Below, in pieces: positions 21,494 to 29,803 of a stretch of 64,000 bases of DNA (position 1 is the first letter of the stretch; each line of letters opens with the position of its first letter). Under the pieces are notes generated by a model, which was not told the DNA's origin, did no database searches, and worked only from the letters and a program-made list of their open reading frames with translations. A program made the translations under genes and the position numbers. The stretch is taken from contig NZ_SORX01000001.1 in the NCBI RefSeq assembly GCF_004405125.1, positions 62,001-126,000 of the forward strand. Reading direction: 5' to 3'. The stretch is from Jeotgalibacillus salarius. GTDB lineage: Bacteria > Bacillota > Bacilli > Bacillales > Jeotgalibacillaceae.

Positions 21494-21511
21494 TGAATGA
21501 ATACTCATTCA
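21494..21511. promoter_or_regulatory. FadR operator upstream of fadN
   Basis: TGAATGAATACTCATTCA fits the Bacillus FadR (TetR family) operator consensus TGAATGAnTAnTCATTCA at every fixed base. In B. subtilis FadR represses beta-oxidation genes until long-chain acyl-CoA releases it; the same control is inferred here. Confidence 0.88.
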
Positions 21512-21644
21512 TTTTACGGCAAAAAAATATAAGAAAATTCTCTACATTTCTATTTTAATAAAGTTTTCAGAATAAAGCAATAGAAAATTAGAAGCGCTTT
21601 CATTGAAAAGTGGAAAATTTTTCAGCATGACCTATTTGGGGTGC

Positions 21645-21975
21645 GTAAGCCTGATTGTAGTTGTTTCTGTAAGGGAGGTAGCATTCCGCATCCGGGTTGT
21701 AGCGATACACACGGGAACTAGTTGTAATCCGACCCGAAGTTGCAGCAATTCCCCCGCTCTGTTATCCTATTCACTCGATATCCTGCACAACACCCGACAC
21801 CTTTAAGAAACTTAAAAGCATGCTTCCCAGGTGCATCAAGTGAATGCAGGACATCCCGCGCCAGTTGTAGCAGTTTCCAGCCGGGAGGTAGCAATCCTGC
21901 GTTGACTTGTAGCGATACACCCGGGAACTAGTCGCTATCCCCGTCCACGATGTAGCAATCCCCTCTTTAAATGTC
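21645..21975 (+). repeat. Degenerate tandem arrays with 21-22 bp period, array S2
   Basis: Two blocks (about 21645-21775 and 21858-21970) of imperfect units such as GTAGCGATACACCCGGGAACTA and GTAGCAATCCTGCGTTGACTT; unit starts recur every 21-22 bases. The unit GTAGCGATACaC-CGGGAACTA occurs in both blocks almost unchanged. It occupies most of the 570-base gap between fadN and proline dehydrogenase; I see no gene there. Confidence 0.6.
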
Positions 21976-21990
21976 ACTTTCTCCCGCTAA

Positions 21991-22019
21991 ATTTAAAAGA
22001 CTGCCCGGTTGGACAGTCA
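21991..22019 (-). terminator. Intrinsic terminator of proline dehydrogenase
   Basis: GACTGTCC pairs with GGGCAGTC and is followed by TTTTAAATTT on the minus strand. Confidence 0.7.
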
Positions 22020-22025
22020 CATAAG

Positions 22026-22943
22026 TTACTTATTAATGATCCCTTTCGCCACAAAAGCCACATTCTGCGGGCGCTCGGCCAGGCGGCGCATAAAATATCC
22101 GTACCAGTCTGTGCCGAATGGTGTATACACACGCATCTTATATCCTTGCGCATGAAGCTCTTTTTGACGATCTTCACGAATACCATAAAGCATTTGGAAT
22201 TCAAATTGTTCTTTTGGAATGCTGTGTTCTTCTACAAGCTTCAGCGTATAGTCGATAATCGCATCATCGTGCGTTGCAATCGCTGTGTAATTTCCATTTA
22301 ACAGATGCATTTTAATGATATGTTTGAAATTTTCGTCAACATCTCTCTTCTCGGGAAATGCAACTTCTGGTGACTCTTTGTACGCCCCTTTAACAAGACG
22401 AAGATTCGGAGAATACGCGTTCAGCATTTTCATGTCTTCTTCTGTGCGGTAAAGGTAAGCCTGGATCACCGTTCCAATATTGTCATATTCGGATTTAAGC
22501 TGAGTGAATACGGAGAGTATTTTACCGCAGCTTTCGTAATCCTCCATATCTATCGTAACAAAAACATTTTGTTCAGTTGCAACGTCAAGGATTCTTCTCA
22601 TATTTTCAAGGACGATCTCTTCTGAAAGATCCAATCCTAATGAAGTTAATTTGAGTGAAAGCTCTGAATCAAGGTGATTGAGTCCGATTGCACGAACAGC
22701 TTCGATACATAGTTCAGCAGTTTCTGCTGCTTCCTGCTCATTGTCCACAAATTCTCCAAGACAATCGAGGGTTACACAAAGACCTTCTTCATTTAATTCT
22801 TTAATGGTCTTAACTGCCTGTTCAACCGTCTCTCCCGCTACGAATCTGCTGGCACCAAACTTTAGTCCATACTGCTTTGCTGCCTTCGTCATCGGTTTAT
22901 TAGAAGATAAAAATAAAAAGAAATCACGCATCACTCGTTCCAT
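22026..22943 (-). CDS. fadM: Proline dehydrogenase (FadM/PutB type)
   Basis: A 305-residue monofunctional FAD proline dehydrogenase, oxidising proline to pyrroline-5-carboxylate. Family blocks: KFGASRFVAGET, VTLDCLGEFV, VTIDMEDYE, RLVKGAYKE, ATHDDAIID, and the C-terminal FEFQMLYGIREDRQ and VYTPFGTDWYGYFMRRLAERPQN. B. subtilis YusM holds the same position after fadNAE, where it was named fadM; putB is the functional paralogue name. No fused aldehyde dehydrogenase is present. Confidence 0.92.
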   Translation of the reverse strand: MERVMRDFFLFLSSNKPMTKAAKQYGLKFGASRFVAGETVEQAVKTIKELNEEGLCVTLDCLGEFVDNEQEAAETAELCIEAVRAIGLNHLDSELSLKLTSLGLDLSEEIVLENMRRILDVATEQNVFVTIDMEDYESCGKILSVFTQLKSEYDNIGTVIQAYLYRTEEDMKMLNAYSPNLRLVKGAYKESPEVAFPEKRDVDENFKHIIKMHLLNGNYTAIATHDDAIIDYTLKLVEEHSIPKEQFEFQMLYGIREDRQKELHAQGYKMRVYTPFGTDWYGYFMRRLAERPQNVAFVAKGIINK

Positions 22944-23123
22944 GATGTCAAACCCCCTGAATCAAAAATTGTTTTGTAACCGCTTTCTATTTTTCTAAAA
23001 TAAGAAATCCTTTAGCGGACTAGCATAATCTTATCATGCCAAGTTTCATTTGAATACAAAAATCGACGCATAATCCTTCCATTTCCTGCACATAGTAAAC
23101 AGGACGAAAAAGGAGGCGATAAA

Positions 23124-23339
23124 ATGACTCAACATCAAATTTCAACAAAAGATCTTTTGTACCTGAAAGACGTTCTCGAATGGAATCTGCTGGCTTCAAA
23201 AAAAGCACATTTTGCTGCTTCGCAGTGTACAAATCCTCAACTGAAGTCATCTCTGGAAGCATGCTGTACAATGCACAAAAATCACTATGAACGAACAGCG
23301 GCTTTTCTTTCAGGACAGCCCCAGGATCAGATTCAATAA
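23124..23339 (+). CDS. Small CotF-like spore coat associated protein
   Basis: A 71-residue protein (ISTKDLLYLKDVLEWNLLASKKAHFAA, CCTMHKNHYERTAAFL) resembling the four-helix, ferritin-like half-domain found in CotF-type coat proteins. An AGGAGG site lies 8 bases before the ATG. It is followed 26 bases later by the longer CotF-domain gene and probably shares its transcript. The identification rests on pattern and context only. Confidence 0.7.
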   Translation: MTQHQISTKDLLYLKDVLEWNLLASKKAHFAASQCTNPQLKSSLEACCTMHKNHYERTAAFLSGQPQDQIQ

Positions 23340-23365
23340 TTTATACCGAATCAGGAGGAATTTAA

Positions 23366-23659
23366 ATGCAGGATATTCAACAACATGCCACAATGTCTGA
23401 AAAAGACTGGGCAACAGATCTTCTTATACTGGAAAAACATCTGGCTGTCAGCTATAGTGTCGCTTCAAATGAAGCCAGTACGAATCAGCTTTTTCAGTTT
23501 CTGCAATCATTACTGAATGAAACCGGACGACAGCAGCATACGCTCTATTCATTTATGGCACAACAAAACTGGTACAATCCGGCACAGGAAACGCCTGTGA
23601 ATATCCAGGCGGCTTCGAGTCAGGCGCAGGCAGATAAAAGTCAGCTTCCAGTGCATTAA
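23366..23659 (+). CDS. yusN: CotF-domain spore coat protein YusN
   Basis: A 97-residue coat F-domain protein (MSEKDWATDLLILEKHLAVSYS, then SLLNETGRQQHTLYSFMAQQNWY), with a polar C-terminal tail. Expected in the spore coat, made in the mother cell. Position next to fadM equals yusN of B. subtilis. AGGAGG lies 7-8 bases upstream of the ATG, and a perfect-stem terminator follows. Confidence 0.82.
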   Translation: MQDIQQHATMSEKDWATDLLILEKHLAVSYSVASNEASTNQLFQFLQSLLNETGRQQHTLYSFMAQQNWYNPAQETPVNIQAASSQAQADKSQLPVH

Positions 23660-23674
23660 CGGATGAATAGAATA

Positions 23675-23711
23675 ACCGAAAAGTGTGAGTCACACTTTTC
23701 GGATTTTTTAT
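23675..23711 (+). terminator. Intrinsic terminator of yusN
   Basis: CCGAAAAGTGTG and CACACTTTTCGG form a perfect 12-bp stem with a three-base loop followed by a T-run. Confidence 0.88.
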
Positions 23712-23714
23712 GCC

Positions 23715-23969
23715 TTAATCTTCTTCATTCTCTTTCTTTTCTGCTCGAACCGCTTTATTTTTCTTCTGAATATCCCTGACAATTCTCTTCATTTCCTCTT
23801 TACCTTCCGGATATAGGCTGTTCCAGTGTCTGGCAAGAGCAGGCATTGTTTTAGCAATGTGATTATATAGTACGTACATTTTGATTTCTTCGATTGACTG
23901 GTCAGATGTATCACCTGTCAGCAGTTCTGCGTATTTTTCAACCATTGCATCCATTTTTTCATTCATCAT
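23715..23969 (-). CDS. yusU: DUF2573 family protein YusU
   Basis: Small acidic/basic helical protein (VEKYAELLTGDTSDQSIEEIK, MPALARHWNSLYPEGKEEMK) matching my recollection of the DUF2573 family (YusU), function unknown. The frame is open to 24062, but a GGGAAGGG site near 23981-23988 and the family length favour the ATG at 23969 (84 residues). It lies beside yusV, as in B. subtilis. Confidence 0.75.
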   Translation of the reverse strand: MMNEKMDAMVEKYAELLTGDTSDQSIEEIKMYVLYNHIAKTMPALARHWNSLYPEGKEEMKRIVRDIQKKNKAVRAEKKENEED

Positions 23970-24111
23970 TGTACTTACATCCCTTCCCTGTTTGTGTATA
24001 ATTAACCTTAATTCGTCAGAATCTTTGTAAAATGATAGAATTGCTGATGATTTTCGCTTCAATCATGAGTTATGCTCAAATTTATTCAAAGTTCGATTAC
24101 CCGATAAAAAT

Positions 24112-24137
24112 AAAAACCGCCTGCGATAGACGGTTTT
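24112..24137 (-). terminator. Intrinsic terminator of yusV
   Basis: AAAACCGTC pairs with GGCGGTTTTT, followed by T-rich sequence on the minus strand. Confidence 0.75.
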
Positions 24138-24141
24138 CCAT

Positions 24142-24966
24142 TTATGAAACTGCATCTGCCGCTTTTTTTGTTTCCTGAACAATACACCGTCCTCTGCCAT
24201 GCGGAATACACAAAGGTGTTCCGAAAAGCGGGTCTGTAGTGACCTGACAGTTCATTTCAAATACGTGCCTTACCATATCACAACTGATTACTTCTTCAGG
24301 TTTGCCCTGTTTGTACACTTTACGGTCTTTTACGGCAATCAGGTTATGTGCATATCTGCATGCCAGATTTAAATCGTGCAGCACCATGACGATGGTCCGG
24401 TTTTCACGTTCATTTAATTCAAATAGTAAGTCAAGTATTTCAATCTGGTGGGTCATATCCAGATAAGTCGTTGGTTCATCCAGTAAAATCAGTTCAGTAT
24501 CCTGTGCGAGTGTCATAGCAATCCAGGCACGCTGGCGCTGACCGCCTGACAGTTCATCTACAAACCGATCCTGTAATTCTTTCATTCCTGTTGCTTCAAG
24601 CGCACTTTCTACAGCTTCTTCATCTCTTTTAGACCACTGCTGTAAAAAGCCCTGGTAAGGATATCTGCCCTGCTTCACTAGCTGCAAAACAGTGAGTCCT
24701 TCAGGTGCAACTGGTGATTGAGGTAAAATCGCCATTTCCTGTGCTACTTTACGCGAAGAATAGCGGTTGATTTCTTTTCCATTCAGTAACACATCACCAT
24801 CCTGAGGTTTAAGCAGACGGGCCATTGAACGCAACAGGGTTGACTTCCCACATCCGTTTCCACCAATCAGAACAGAAATCTCTCCTTTTGGAACGGTTAA
24901 ATCAAGCTCTTCTATTATAATGGAATCTCCGTATCCTAATGTTAACGACTGAGTCTTTAGCATCAA
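24142..24966 (-). CDS. yusV: Ferri-siderophore ABC transporter ATPase YusV
   Basis: A 274-residue FecE/FhuC-type ATPase: Walker A GGNGCGKST (residues 34-42), signature LSGGQRQRAWIAM, Walker B LILLDEPTTYLD, H-loop VLHDLNLACRYA. In B. subtilis YusV energises several siderophore permeases encoded elsewhere; it is likewise alone here, with no permease beside it. Two overlapping Fur boxes about 80 bases upstream show iron repression. Confidence 0.93.
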   Translation of the reverse strand: MMLKTQSLTLGYGDSIIIEELDLTVPKGEISVLIGGNGCGKSTLLRSMARLLKPQDGDVLLNGKEINRYSSRKVAQEMAILPQSPVAPEGLTVLQLVKQGRYPYQGFLQQWSKRDEEAVESALEATGMKELQDRFVDELSGGQRQRAWIAMTLAQDTELILLDEPTTYLDMTHQIEILDLLFELNERENRTIVMVLHDLNLACRYAHNLIAVKDRKVYKQGKPEEVISCDMVRHVFEMNCQVTTDPLFGTPLCIPHGRGRCIVQETKKAADAVS

Positions 24967-25044
24967 ATTCGATCTCCTTTAGTTTCCTTCGCAGGCTTCA
25001 GCAACTTTTCTTCTTTAATTCTAGACTCTTTTCTTATATCAGTC

Positions 25045-25067
25045 AATGATTCTGAGAATCATTATCA
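25045..25067. promoter_or_regulatory. Overlapping Fur boxes between yusV and the thioredoxin gene
   Basis: TGAGAATCATTATCA (25053-25067) differs from the Bacillus 7-1-7 Fur box in one base. It overlaps a perfect 9-1-9 palindrome, AATGATTCT-G-AGAATCATT (25045-25063). Overlapping 7-1-7 boxes are the classic Fur layout. Control of yusV is likely; control of the divergent thioredoxin gene is possible. Confidence 0.85.
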
Positions 25068-25136
25068 ATAATTCCGAATTTATTTTTTGCGTTTTAAATT
25101 GAAAACTCTTATGATTCCTTTATGGAGGGATGACAA

Positions 25137-25454
25137 ATGCAAGGTATCAAAAACAATGATCAATTTAAAGAAACAATCAACAAAAGTGAACCGGTGATTG
25201 TAAAGTTCACAGCAGACTGGTGCCCTGATTGCCGCAGAATGGATATGTTCATTGATGACATTATGGATACATATCAGCAATATAGCTGGTATGAACTGAA
25301 TCGTGATGAACTGCCTGAGGTTGCAGACGAGCAGGAAGTAATGGGTATACCAAGTCTTCTCATTTTTAAGAATGGTGAAAAGAAAGCACATCTTCATTCT
25401 GCAAATGCAAAAAGCCCCGAACAGGTTAAGGAATTTTTAGAAGCGCAAAAGTAA
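25137..25454 (+). CDS. Thioredoxin-family protein
   Basis: A 105-residue thioredoxin fold with an unusual active site CPDC (FTADWCPDCRRMD, residues 29-32) and cis-Pro region MGIPSLLIFK. Cytosolic thiol redox protein of unknown partner. GGAGGGATGA precedes the ATG. Divergent from yusV across the Fur boxes, and 18 bases upstream of the HAD gene, with which it probably forms an operon. Confidence 0.85.
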   Translation: MQGIKNNDQFKETINKSEPVIVKFTADWCPDCRRMDMFIDDIMDTYQQYSWYELNRDELPEVADEQEVMGIPSLLIFKNGEKKAHLHSANAKSPEQVKEFLEAQK

Positions 25455-25472
25455 TCAGAGGAGAGGTCAGCC

Positions 25473-26225
25473 ATGACAGCCAGAACCATTCAGGTCGGTG
25501 AACTCCCTGTCTCAGCTTCAGTCGTCGCTTTTGACAAGGATGGCACACTGTTTCAGGCAGAACCTTTTTGGACAGCTTTAAATAAAGAAAGAAAAAAGCG
25601 TTTTGTATCTATCACAGGACTTCACCACGGTGAAGAATGGGATCGGATCATGGGCGTTACAGAAGATGGCGTAGACCACAGTGGACTGCTGGCAGTTGCC
25701 AGTGAATCCGAGGAAAAAACGGTCATTGCTGCTCTGTTGTACCGGCATACAGGTAAACCATGGATCGAATCTCTCGCACTGGCAGAAAAACTGCTTGCTG
25801 AAAGTAATCATTCTTTAAATATTGAAGAAGCATTTATTCCAACTCCCGGAGCAGTAAGTCTCCTGCAGGAGTTAAAGCGTGCCGGTTATGTCGTTGGAAT
25901 CGCTACTTCTGATAACAAGCAGCGAACCAATGCATGTATGAAACTGCTCGGCTTTCATGACGCTGATTTTATCGTCACACCTGAAAGCGTCTCTCATGGG
26001 AAACCGTCCCCCGATATGCTTGAAAAAATCTGCCGGGACTTTACCGTTCCACCTGAAGAAGTTTTAATGGTTGGAGACAGTATAGTTGATTGCATGATGG
26101 CAAAAGCAGCAGGGTGTAAAAGCATTGCAGTAAACCAAAACCCTGAACTCAGGCATGACCTTTCTAAGCTCGCCGACTTCACCCTGACAGGTGTCGCGGA
26201 TATTTTAATTAAATGGGAATCATAA
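25473..26225 (+). CDS. HAD-superfamily phosphatase
   Basis: A 250-residue HAD hydrolase: motif I DKDGTLF (Asp nucleophile residue 21, with Lys in place of the more usual hydrophobic residue at +1), motif II IATSDN, motif III Lys in HGKPSPDM, motif IV MVGDSIVDCMMA. It has a helical cap between motifs I and II. The substrate is not predictable; phosphoglycolate-phosphatase-like names are common but unproven. Downstream terminator. Confidence 0.87.
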   Translation: MTARTIQVGELPVSASVVAFDKDGTLFQAEPFWTALNKERKKRFVSITGLHHGEEWDRIMGVTEDGVDHSGLLAVASESEEKTVIAALLYRHTGKPWIESLALAEKLLAESNHSLNIEEAFIPTPGAVSLLQELKRAGYVVGIATSDNKQRTNACMKLLGFHDADFIVTPESVSHGKPSPDMLEKICRDFTVPPEEVLMVGDSIVDCMMAKAAGCKSIAVNQNPELRHDLSKLADFTLTGVADILIKWES

Positions 26226-26239
26226 TCCTTATTCATAAT

Positions 26240-26277
26240 CCGGAAAATGTGCTGATGGACATTTTCCGGTTTTTTTG
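26240..26277 (+). terminator. Intrinsic terminator after the HAD gene
   Basis: CCGGAAAATGT and ACATTTTCCGG form a perfect 11-bp stem followed by seven T. Confidence 0.88.
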
Positions 26278-26299
26278 CGTGCTTTTTATGCCTATGGGC

Positions 26300-26520
26300 A
26301 GGATATTATAAACGATTCTGGGGATACGACCGTCTTTGGGGCTGAATAGTGCAGTCGATTCTGGGGATACTACCGTCGTTTGGGCGGTTACGACCGTCGC
26401 TCGGGATAACACTACCTTCAACCCGGGTGTATCGTACCATCACCGGGCAACATAACACTGTCACCATAGACACCTCATCCAAACAACCTTCTATCCCCTC
26501 TCGTCACATCCCTTTTGCAC
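26300..26520 (-). repeat. Degenerate tandem array with 21-22 bp period, array S3
   Basis: Units such as GATTCTGGGGATACGACCGTC (twice, one base apart in sequence), GTTTGGGCGGTTACGACCGTC and AACCCGGGTGTATCGTACCATC follow each other at 21-22 base steps and fade at the right. The reverse complement matches array S4 (GACCGTC-GATAC-CCCGGGT). It fills the gap between the HAD terminator and the RND pump gene; no gene seen. Confidence 0.65.
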
Positions 26521-26601
26521 ATCCCAGCACCTTCATTCTTGACACATCTGTCGGTAATGTGAAAAAGTAAGTCTATTAACAGAACAATTGGAGGTGCAAC
26601 C

Positions 26602-29600
26602 ATGTTTGAATGGGTGCTGAAACGATCGAAAATATTTATGATTTTATTTGTGTTATTTCTCATTATCGGCATTCTGACGTTTCTTCAGCTGCCACAGCGT
26701 GAAATACCGGAAACGTCGATTAACATCTCCACAATCTCTACACCGTACCCGGGTGCTACACCTGAAACCGTAGAGCGGACTGTCACAAATCCGATTGAAA
26801 GAAACCTTGATGGCTTAGATGGAATTGATAGTATTTCATCTTCATCTGCTGCCGGTTTTTCTCAAATTATTGTGACCTTGACTGATGGTGCTGACAAACA
26901 GGAAACATTGTCTGCTATCAGACAGGAAGTTTCTGATGCAGGGTCTGCTTTTCCAGAAGAAGTAGTTGACCCTACTGTCAGCGAAGCGGCTGCAAATTTC
27001 CCGGTCACATCTTACATGCTGACTGCAGAAAACCGTGAAGATTTTGAAGGACTCCGAACTGTGATGGATACATGGGAAGAAGAATTGTCTTCGATTCCCG
27101 GTATTTCAGGTGTCACTGTAAAAGGTGTTCAGGAAGAAGAAATTATCCTTACTTTAAACAGTGAAGACCTTGGGGAAAACGGACTCGCCTTCCCTCAGGT
27201 ACTGACAGCGATTGAGGAAGAGTTCAACCCGGTTCCACTAGGCAAACAGGAAGCGGACGAAACAATCTATCAATTATCAATTGAATCATATTCTTCTGTT
27301 GAAGAAATGGAACAGGTAGTCATTGGGCAGAGTCCTCAGGGAGAAGCTGTACTGCTTTCTGATGTAGGAACTGTCGATATACAACCTAAAGAAACGGAAG
27401 ATCTGATCACATTTGAAGGTCAGCCGGCTGTTTCAGTTACAACATACTTAGAAACTGGTGAGGATATTCCTTCAGTTAGTGAAGCAGCAGAAGAAAAAGT
27501 TGCTGAACTTAAAGAACTTCTGCCGGAATCCATTACGTTTGAACCGTACTATTCACAGGCAAATCTGGTCAATGAAATTTTCCAGGGACTGTTCTTCTCG
27601 CTTGCGATTGCCGTATTAGCTGTTATCGTCACGAGTTCACTCGGTCTGACTGCCGGTGGGGCAATTGTAGTAGCCATTGCGGTACCGATGTCAGTGTTAA
27701 TGGGAATTATCCCCTTACCTGCTGCAAGTGTTGATTTAAATCAGATTTCTGTAATTGGCGTGATTATTGCACTCGGGATTCTGGTTGATGACTCGATCGT
27801 CGTCAACGATAATATACAGCGCAGATTCAAGCTTGGTGATAAAGCACTTCCCGGTGTCATAACCGGCGTGAAAGAAGTCTGGGTTTCAATTGTCACTTCT
27901 TCATTAGCGATTGTCTTCACCTTCCTTCCGCTCGTATTTTTATCAGGTGGAAACGGGGCCTTTATCAGAGCTTTGCCAACAGTACTGATTACAACAATTA
28001 TCGCTTCAACGATCGTTGCATTGCTGCTTGTACCGATGCTTCGTTACAGTTTTTACAGAAACACATCGAAAAAAGTATCTGATTCACCTGGACTGCTAGG
28101 TAAGCCGCTGAACCTGCTTGCTGATTTTTATGCAGATAAGATTTTGAAAAGAACAGCAAAAAAACCGTTGTTAACTGGTGCGTTAGGGTTGCTTGTCACC
28201 ACAATGCTCTTCGGACTGATCGCGTTTACACCATTTGAATTCTTCCCTGCCGCTGATCGTGAAGAAGTAACGGTTGATGTTACTCTTCCAATCGGAACGC
28301 CTCTTGAGGAAACGGAAAGTACACTGCTTGAAATGGCAGACGTGCTCGGACAGGATGAAGGTGTTTATGAAACGTCTGTATTTGCCGGCACAGGACTTCC
28401 TAATCTGTTCAACAGTTCCCTGGATACAACGGGTGATTATACAGGTCAGATTGTGGCCCGTGTTGACCGTGAAAATCAGACGGCAAAAGGGTTAATTGAT
28501 GACTGGACTGATGAATTAAGAAGTCAGTACCCTGATGCGATTATATTTATGAATACGATTGAACAGGGTCCTCCTTCAGGTGCACCGGTTACTGTTACAG
28601 TAAAAGGACCTGAACTTGAAGAACTTGTATCAATTCGTGATGATGTAATGACTCAGATTGAAGATTTGGGTGTAGACCTGGTGCTTGATAATATTGGAGA
28701 AGAAGAACCTGTTATTTCATATGTTCCTAATCGGGATGCACTCGAAGAAAATGATATTAGCATTCAGAATATCAGTCAGCAGATCCGTCTTGTGACTGAA
28801 GGAATTCCAATGGCTTCATTTGATGATGGCGTCACGCAGCGTGATATGAAGCTGCTCGTTGACCCGGTTGAAGAAGGTCAGGACATTCCGCTTGATGACA
28901 TTGAGGTGCCGGTCCAACAATCTGAAGGCCCTCCTCAATTAATCGCAATGTCTGAACTCGTATCGGCTGAAGAAACGTCACAGCTGCAGCGGATCCAGCA
29001 CGAAGAAGGTGAACGTGCGATTACAATCCGTGCCTTCCCTGGCGAAGTGGAGGATCTTGAAGCAAAAACAACTGATATTGTCGAAGAAGTCCGTTCTTCT
29101 TTAAATGACGATTATTCTCTGACAATTGGGGGAGAAAACGAAGCACAGAATGACTTCTTCTCTGAAATCATCCTGCTGTTCACGATCGTGATCTTCCTTG
29201 TTTACCTGCTGATTGCATTCCAGTTTAATTCACTGTCACTGCCTTTCCTTGTGCTGACAGCTGTATATCTGGCAATTGCAGGCGCAATACTCGGTTTATT
29301 CGTTACACAAACACCAATCAGCTTCCTTGCTGTGATGGGAATGGTATCACTAACCGGTATTGTTGTAAGAAACTCTGTTGTCCTGATTGACTTTATCGAA
29401 CAGGGCATTGCAAACGGCATGATGGTACGGGATGCTGTAATTGAAGCAGGACGCGTGAGAATTCGTCCAATCACATTAACAGCAGTCACGTCAATCGTTG
29501 CCCTGATCCCTGTTGCAGTGAGTGGAGATGCACTATTCACACCACTTGCAGTTACGATTATTGCAGGTATCGCATTCTCAACATTACTGACGCTGGTTAT

Positions 29601-29676
29601 TGTACCAATGCTTTACCTCGTATTCCTGCGTTTCAGACGTAAAGGAAAAGAGCTTAAGAAAAGCGGTCAATATTAA
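26602..29676 (+). CDS. swrC: RND-family efflux transporter (SwrC/AcrB type)
   Basis: A 1024-residue RND pump: TM1 near residue 10-30, a large extracytoplasmic loop, TM2-6 around 330-480 with the proton-relay Asp pair in GILVDDSIVVND, a second loop and TM8-12 near 855-1010. In Gram-positive bacteria the closest characterised homologue is SwrC (YerP) of B. subtilis, needed for surfactin self-resistance. No adaptor or outer-membrane gene is adjacent, as expected in a monoderm. GGAGG lies 7-11 bases before the ATG. The symbol is by homology; the substrate is not shown. Confidence 0.85.
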   Translation: MFEWVLKRSKIFMILFVLFLIIGILTFLQLPQREIPETSINISTISTPYPGATPETVERTVTNPIERNLDGLDGIDSISSSSAAGFSQIIVTLTDGADKQETLSAIRQEVSDAGSAFPEEVVDPTVSEAAANFPVTSYMLTAENREDFEGLRTVMDTWEEELSSIPGISGVTVKGVQEEEIILTLNSEDLGENGLAFPQVLTAIEEEFNPVPLGKQEADETIYQLSIESYSSVEEMEQVVIGQSPQGEAVLLSDVGTVDIQPKETEDLITFEGQPAVSVTTYLETGEDIPSVSEAAEEKVAELKELLPESITFEPYYSQANLVNEIFQGLFFSLAIAVLAVIVTSSLGLTAGGAIVVAIAVPMSVLMGIIPLPAASVDLNQISVIGVIIALGILVDDSIVVNDNIQRRFKLGDKALPGVITGVKEVWVSIVTSSLAIVFTFLPLVFLSGGNGAFIRALPTVLITTIIASTIVALLLVPMLRYSFYRNTSKKVSDSPGLLGKPLNLLADFYADKILKRTAKKPLLTGALGLLVTTMLFGLIAFTPFEFFPAADREEVTVDVTLPIGTPLEETESTLLEMADVLGQDEGVYETSVFAGTGLPNLFNSSLDTTGDYTGQIVARVDRENQTAKGLIDDWTDELRSQYPDAIIFMNTIEQGPPSGAPVTVTVKGPELEELVSIRDDVMTQIEDLGVDLVLDNIGEEEPVISYVPNRDALEENDISIQNISQQIRLVTEGIPMASFDDGVTQRDMKLLVDPVEEGQDIPLDDIEVPVQQSEGPPQLIAMSELVSAEETSQLQRIQHEEGERAITIRAFPGEVEDLEAKTTDIVEEVRSSLNDDYSLTIGGENEAQNDFFSEIILLFTIVIFLVYLLIAFQFNSLSLPFLVLTAVYLAIAGAILGLFVTQTPISFLAVMGMVSLTGIVVRNSVVLIDFIEQGIANGMMVRDAVIEAGRVRIRPITLTAVTSIVALIPVAVSGDALFTPLAVTIIAGIAFSTLLTLVIVPMLYLVFLRFRRKGKELKKSGQY

Positions 29677-29684
29677 GCAATCTG

Positions 29685-29716
29685 GAGCTGTCCTTTTGGG
29701 GCAGCTCTTTTTTATT
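29685..29716 (+). terminator. Intrinsic terminator of the RND pump gene
   Basis: GAGCTGTCC and GGGCAGCTC pair, followed by a T-run. A second weaker GC hairpin (CGGTCCCGG / CCGGGCCG, about 29733-29757) follows. Confidence 0.8.
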
Positions 29717-29803
29717 GTTTAATGCCGGACCGGTCCCGGATTTTAAAACCGGGCCGCTCTTTTGCTATAATAATAACCTAATGCTTTTCTAAAGGAGATC
29801 ACG

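Noticed and set aside
26300-26520. CRISPR array
   Set aside because: Unit length is 21-22 bp with no constant repeat and variable spacer split, and there are no cas genes.
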